Origin: Tubiluchus corallicola
Lineage: Eukaryota; Priapulida; Priapulimorpha; Priapulimorphida; Tubiluchidae
DNA length: 25,000 nucleotides
Assembly (NCBI GenBank): GCA_030141605.1
Contig: JAQGDQ010000236.1
Coordinates: 1 to 25,000, forward strand
Direction: 5' to 3'
The translations under genes and the position numbers were made by a program. The notes under the pieces were generated by a model. It saw only the letters and a program-made list of their open reading frames with translations, was not told the origin of the DNA and ran no database searches. How positions within the stretch are numbered: position 1 is the first letter of the stretch; the number at the start of each line of letters is the position of its first letter. This document shows positions 20,500-25,000 of this stretch, in pieces.

Positions 20500-23400
20500 C
20501 TGTACAAAATAATAAGTAACAAAATAATCTTGCACAATCAAAGAAGTTTATAACTGTGAGTAAAATAGAAAATTAAAAAACAAAAACTAAATTGCCCTCC
20601 GCTGGGACTCAAAACTAGATTTTTTGTTTTTTGAAAAAATGAATGAATGGCATGACTGCTACCTAGGTTAACTAAATTAAAAGTTTCTATTTGTAATACT
20701 TGAATATGCGCAGACACTTTGTGCCTGGATCATGACTACCTGGATTTACTCTTAGAAGTTTCTTTCCGATACTCATGTTGTTTACTTATACGGGGATGAT
20801 GTATATACATCTGAACCAGCTGAAACAGCTCAGCTCATTCAATTACTCATGTTTATAGAGGAATATTCTTGATAACGAGCAACCAGGCTCCAGTCTTCAG
20901 GTCATGTCACAATTTCAACGTTGAATAGGCAATGCCACTGAATGCTGGACTTCTGCAGGAAGCCAAAAAAAATCCTTAAGATGATGGTTAGCAGATGAGA
21001 TGAATGGGAGATCTAAGCGCTGCTGGATCCAGACATGCAGAATCCCCTACTGCACAAAATACTAGCTAACGGTTTATAAGTTTATTATGTCTCACTTCAA
21101 ATAAAACCATCTTGTGTTGTTGTACAAAAATCTAATTTTTTTATGCTAAACTGTTACAAAACAGATTTCTCTTCTTCACTTGCTTTAGCAAAAGGGAAAC
21201 ACGAGAGAATTAAGTATTATACACCATTATTTATTTACATTTTTGTACACTTTACATGCTGTAGGTTGTTTTGGGGCGCTTAGATGATTGTTTTAGGTTC
21301 TCTTTAGTGTTACCATGCAGACAAAGGACGTACTTACCGGCAGGCTAACTAGGCTGTAGCTCAAGGTGCCAAATTTTGGGGGGCGCCCAGATATAATGGG
21401 GGTCAATGTTAAACTATATTCTCACTCTCCTCAGAAAATACGTATCCTTTCATATTCATATAAAGTGCGTATTTTATAACCCGCCACAAGCAGCTACTGA
21501 GTCCATTTCTATATAAGTGCCATATAACAAATACAATTATTACGTAAAGTGTTCTTCAACTACAAGCAGTTGCGTAGCTCAACGGGTAATTAACAGTAAC
21601 AGAGCTACTAATACACCACAAGTAATTGTGTATTGCGTATTCTTTTACTTGCGATCATGATAAATCCACAATAAAGATGGGTGGGACTCGGCCAAGGGCG
21701 TCGTAATATCTTGATACTTTTGTATGCAGTTATGTTGGAACATCTCCTTTATCCAATCTAACCATAATAGTGTATTCTCATTAGGCCCTACCTTTTCGCT
21801 AGCTGCAGCAGTCTTATCTAGCTCATCTTTGAAGAGCAGCTCTGTGTGGTTCTTTGCAGAAAACATCAAATTGATTTTTGTCTTGTCGTCAGAATTGTTT
21901 ACGACAGAGCGAAGGATCTGAATACAGGGCGTGACACCAACCCCAGCTGTGATGAGACTAAGGTGATTCACCTTGTTTGGCGTGTACTCAAATCCACCGC
22001 AAGGTCCTTTGAACTCAACTATGTCACCTGAAAAAAGACGTCTGTTTATACGTGCTGGTAATGTTGTTGAAGTGATGTGCTGACCAGCTGCAGTTATTTC
22101 AATGATGTAGCTGGTGTACATGCACTATAGCTAATGTTACACACTGAGCATTGGGTAATTGTTGCTTTCTTTGTCTCATTTCATAGTGTGATAAGCATAT
22201 TTTTTGACTGAACACTTAGGTTTTGCTAAAGTCACACAATTTAATGCCAAAGTTTAAAGCCTGCGGAGTAATGTAACGCTTTTGCTTTCCTGAAATGATC
22301 AACCGACAACCAGTCACGAACTCTAATCGATAAAAATACCCTTCTTTGTGGCTGAAATGAAAAACCGTTTCAGATGGTATCAAAATTACACAAGAGAGGA
22401 ACAAAACCATATCAGACTTATCAGTAAAATGCAATTAATCAATCCATGATTGCTAGTTAAATTTTACAAATAGTTAAATATTGGCCCACATATTAAATTC
22501 TCCCAAGCACTTTTTGATGTGGACCTTATGAAGTTTGATTTGCACTGCATCAATTCAGAAACTTTAGTGTGTGCATGTTTCACGTTTTGAGCAGCAAGCT
22601 CCACCTGTCGAGCATCTATGCGCAACTTGAAGACTCAAGCTTTTACATATAGATAGCTTGTAAGTTCACAACCACTTGACATTTTTTGAGAAAACGGCCA
22701 TTCGATGAATAGACTGAAAACGAGTTGACATGATACCAATCAACCAACCAAGTATCAACCATTGAGGACATTAATTAACCCAATGAAACCTGATAAAAAC
22801 TACTAAGAAACACTAAAAGTTTGCCCCATTCTCTGTGACGTGTGACAGTGTGCATCTGTGATCTAAGAGTTTTTGGCTCCCATGAGGTAAAAGCTGCTCT
22901 GTGTTAGCGTTCAAAAAGAGGTAAACAATCATGGCTCTCGGTCTGGCAGTAACATCCCAAATTTGCTTTCGAGCAATATTTCAAGATTTTTTTCTAATTT
23001 ATTTGTGAGTTGTGATATTTAAGTTATCTTGAAAATAGCAGCTTTTCGTTACATCTTGTTTTTTCATAAACCTCACATTAATGAGTTAGAGAAACTGAAT
23101 TAGATTACCAGCATTTTCTTTATCATTTTTGCCAACTGATAACTCTATCTGCCACTAAAGGTAGTCAGACTAAAGTGGAGGGGACCCAGCGGCTTGGCTG
23201 TTTTTCTCCCCTACCCAACTGAGCGCCAAGTTGGGTCGCCATGGGGCATATGCGTCTCCTTTTAGCCATTTGTCGCTGGAATATGGCCGGTTGGCACCCC
23301 CGAGGGGGTAGGAGTACGACTTTGCTATCAGTCTGAGAGGCTGCGAGGTCAGCCTCTGCCAGTATGAAAGACACGGCCAGACTGCAACCTATGTAAGCTT

Positions 23401-24166
23401 GTCACCCATCAAGCTTAAGCCGTAAATGGTACCACCCGTGGTGCACTTCCCCTTTTGTTCTCGAAACTTGGATGTTTCCCGTGTGTCTCCTAAGCCACTT
23501 AGTTGTAAAATGTGGCCGGTTGGCACCCTCGTAAGGATTAGGAGTACGGCTTGCTCGACAGTCAGTGAGGTCGGTGTCTTAGACACTGCGAGATTGGTGT
23601 CAAGCAAGAAATGTCATTTGTACAAACAGTTAGAATAATGTGAAACAATTCAGTTTGACTTACCTTCTTTCAGATTGACAAATTTTCTGGACAGCAACCC
23701 TTGCTTTTCAAATCTTGTTACAATATCCAGGAAACCATAACAGTTAGGAGGACTGGTTGGGGAAAGCATTCTTTCTGCCTTCTTTCCATTCACAGTTACA
23801 GATGCAATCACATACTGCCCCACCAGACATCCTGTATGATCAGTTGGATTTGGTAGAGCAAATCGGTACTCTTCAATCTTGTCTGCTAATTCACGTCGAG
23901 CATGCAGTTTCAGTGGAACATATTTTTCACTAGACAAGGCATCATTGTGTTTGACATTTCCCTCCGTAATTGGACCAACATGGTCAGCTTTCTTGGTGTT
24001 AAGAGGATCGTAGAATTCTGTCTCTTGGTAGGGTGCAGTTGGTGCGTCCTCCCCAGATTTGCTTAGTTGAACTTCCATCATTAGTTGTTTAGCTAAATTC
24101 ACCTTTTCATCATTGTTCATGCGACGCAGTTCAGCATACAGCTTTCTCTTATCCAGTTTCTGAGAC
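20218..24166 (-). CDS. Cytochrome b5 reductase-like FAD/NAD(P)H oxidoreductase, 3' part of gene (three terminal exons)
   Basis: CDS joins 24166-23664, 22027-21792 and 20499-20218. The 5' part is not found, so residues are numbered from the first full visible codon (339 in all). Residues 1-35 are charged and probably helical, and 36-80 look like a linker. An FAD-binding barrel (about 82-182) carries GQY (116-118), RMLSPTS (132-138) and GLLS (156-159). A nucleotide-binding domain (about 190-315) carries AGVGVTP (195-201), YYTILD (250-255) and SGGPQM (289-294). Order and spacing match cytochrome b5 reductase modules of the ferredoxin-NADP reductase superfamily, which pass electrons from NAD(P)H through FAD to heme or similar acceptors. 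The usual RxYT reads RMLS, the usual CGPP reads SGGP, and about 24 residues extend past the normal Phe end. It could be the reductase end of a multidomain fusion. Confidence 0.85.
20500..21791. other. Reductase intron between exons B and C, with transposon-like remnants
   Basis: A segment at about 21325-21400, with CCGGCAGGCTAACTAGGC and CCAAATTTTGGGGGGCGCCC, has the texture of a fragmented DNA transposon. TAGCTCAACGGG (21573-21584) is a perfect polymerase III A box but has no B box nearby, suggesting a tRNA-derived repeat stump. Confidence 0.4.
21792..22027 (-). CDS. Reductase exon B: end of FAD domain and start of nucleotide-binding domain
   Basis: The acceptor TTTTTTCAG ends at 22028; its first two bases complete Gly168, giving KEGDIVEFKGP across the junction, the expected barrel-end sequence. 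The donor is AAG|GTAGGG with GT at 21791-21790, phase 0. The exon encodes residues 169-246, including the glycine-rich AGVGVTP (195-201). Intron sequence is open in frame both upstream and downstream, but the homology stops at these splice sites. Confidence 0.85.
22028..23249. other. Left part of reductase intron, no further exon accepted
   Basis: The minus-strand frame 22216-22434 is open and follows an acceptor-like TTTCATTTCAG, but it has no donor at its end and exons A and B already join in phase across it. Confidence 0.45.
23250..23610. repeat. Two diverged direct-repeat units (about 230-bp period) with conserved hairpins, in reductase intron
   Basis: Units align at GGCCGGTTGGCACCC (23285 and 23514), AGGAGTACG and CTGCGAG, with weaker similarity on both sides. 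Each has ACCC-type and GAnnC-type stems at matching places: 23296-23309 and 23336-23357 in unit 1, 23525-23538 and 23582-23601 in unit 2. Base changes in the second stem are compensatory. The element is not recognised. Confidence 0.65.
23664..24166 (-). CDS. Reductase exon A: N-terminal charged segment and FAD-binding barrel
   Basis: The acceptor TAG at 24169-24167 follows a T-rich tract; the first base completes a codon begun upstream (phase 2). The donor is AAG|GTAAGT, with GT at 23663-23662 (phase 1). The exon encodes visible residues 1-167. The Arg of the flavin motif (R132) and Ser135 are present, but Leu134 sits where a Tyr is expected. An initiator Met cannot be assigned: the open frame runs into the upstream intron through a fortuitous ATG. 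Confidence 0.85.
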
Positions 24167-25000
24167 CTATTAAAATGCAATTCAAAGACTTACTTATAGT
24201 ATTAGAACAATTACAGTTAAGAAAACGTAAGAACTATACATCAATAAAAACTCTTCTTATATAGTGTTCATTATACGTAGCGGTAACGGTAAGTTGTGCT
24301 TGTGTAACCGACGTTACAGTAAGTAAATGGGTAGCACACCAACTTGAAAATTGGGTGTTCCATGCAGTTTCCACCTATGATACTTCTTCTGACTAGACCC
24401 ATTATCTCGCTAAAGAAAAATTCCTTCTCAACATAACTTCCACACCTTGGCAGTTTTGTATTTCATTTTAAAGGATTGTCTTTTGGAATAATTCATCTGA
24501 GACTATCTTAAATAATCAATCCACAGAGATATCTGATGTTCTGCAATGTACCACTTCACTTAGTCTTTGTTATTAAAAGGCCACTCAATTCCATGTTAAG
24601 GGTCAGAGAGCCATCAGTTGCAACCAAGCTTAGTCTTTCAAAAGATGTGTACAAGTTGCAGTTGCAACAATTCTTACGTTGGGCAGACATCAAGCTCGTT
24701 GCATTTTACGATAATTGAACACAAAAAAAGCATAGTCCTGTGAACATTGAGCATGAGAAATTATGCAATAACTCCATCACCGAGGATAAGTTCAGGATTT
24801 TCGATAATACTGACTCAAAATATGACCTCTTAATAAGAGAGGTGTTCTATATTAACCGTTGTAGGGGGAGAGGGCTGTTTTCTTTTTTGATAATAGTATT
24901 AAAGTGCATTATAATAGTAGTAATGTTGATAAACCATTACAGTTTATTGTACAACCAGTAAAAAGCCAAACGAGTTTTGATGCTTCCACACTGTATACGT
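24167..25000. other. Upstream reductase intron, no secure exon
   Basis: The exon that must precede 24166 (ending in phase 2) is not identified. A 60-nt stretch (24737-24678, minus) has acceptor- and donor-like ends and is open in frame, but its content is not family-like. The true upstream exons probably lie beyond the window. Confidence 0.4.

Noticed and set aside
21559-21620. Possible tRNA gene starting with TAGCTCAACGGG
   Set aside because: The A box is perfect but the D-arm loop would be too long and there is no B box or T arm downstream.
22216-22434. Possible extra reductase exon on the minus strand
   Set aside because: An acceptor-like tract exists but no donor. Exons A and B already join in phase to give the expected sequence across the FAD-domain end.
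24678-24737. Candidate 60-nt upstream reductase exon
   Set aside because: The splice-like ends and open frame could be chance; the encoded peptide has no similarity to reductase-fusion domains I know.

Overview
This is animal nuclear DNA: AT-rich, gene-poor, with coding sequence split by GT-AG introns, many simple-sequence tracts, minisatellites and decayed retrotransposon sequence. No bacterial features are present. The neurotrophin gene found here points to a bilaterian invertebrate. I cannot name the phylum from sequence alone.

Two protein-coding genes can be supported, both on the minus strand. The first (15365 down to 9251) is a complete four-exon neurotrophin (NGF/BDNF-type) preproprotein of 260 residues. 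It has a signal-peptide exon, a pro-region, and a six-cysteine cystine knot divided between the last two exons. All three introns have good splice sites and compatible phases. The second gene (24166 down to 20218) supplies the last three visible exons, 339 residues, of a cytochrome b5 reductase-like flavoprotein. Its 5' part lies beyond the last visible exon and was not found. Several family-defining residues are replaced in it.

Layout from left to right. 1-2172: no gene; one copy of a dispersed repeat. 2173-2600: 117-bp tandem repeat. 2955-3203: TAA/TAG microsatellite. 5451-6248: 37/38-bp minisatellite, followed at 6292-6395 by a long imperfect hairpin. 6423-9237: no gene; two competing hairpins at 7974-8007. 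9251-15365: neurotrophin gene. Its last intron carries a foldback element of about 0.94 kb and a TG microsatellite, its middle intron a trinucleotide microsatellite, and its first intron a GC-rich three-way-junction-like structure. 15491-15498: TATA box. 17110-17905: decayed non-LTR retrotransposon reverse transcriptase. 18071-18251 and 19296-19400: low-complexity repeats. 20218-24166: reductase exons. The reductase intron at 22028-23663 holds two diverged copies of a repeat whose hairpin stems show compensatory base changes. 24167-25000: no secure exon.

The two genes have no evident functional link. The neurotrophin would be a secreted Trk/p75-type ligand precursor and the reductase an intracellular NAD(P)H-dependent electron-transfer module. 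The strongest leads are the split-knot invertebrate neurotrophin with unusual pro-processing geometry, the reductase with altered flavin and nucleotide motifs, and the covarying intronic repeat pair.
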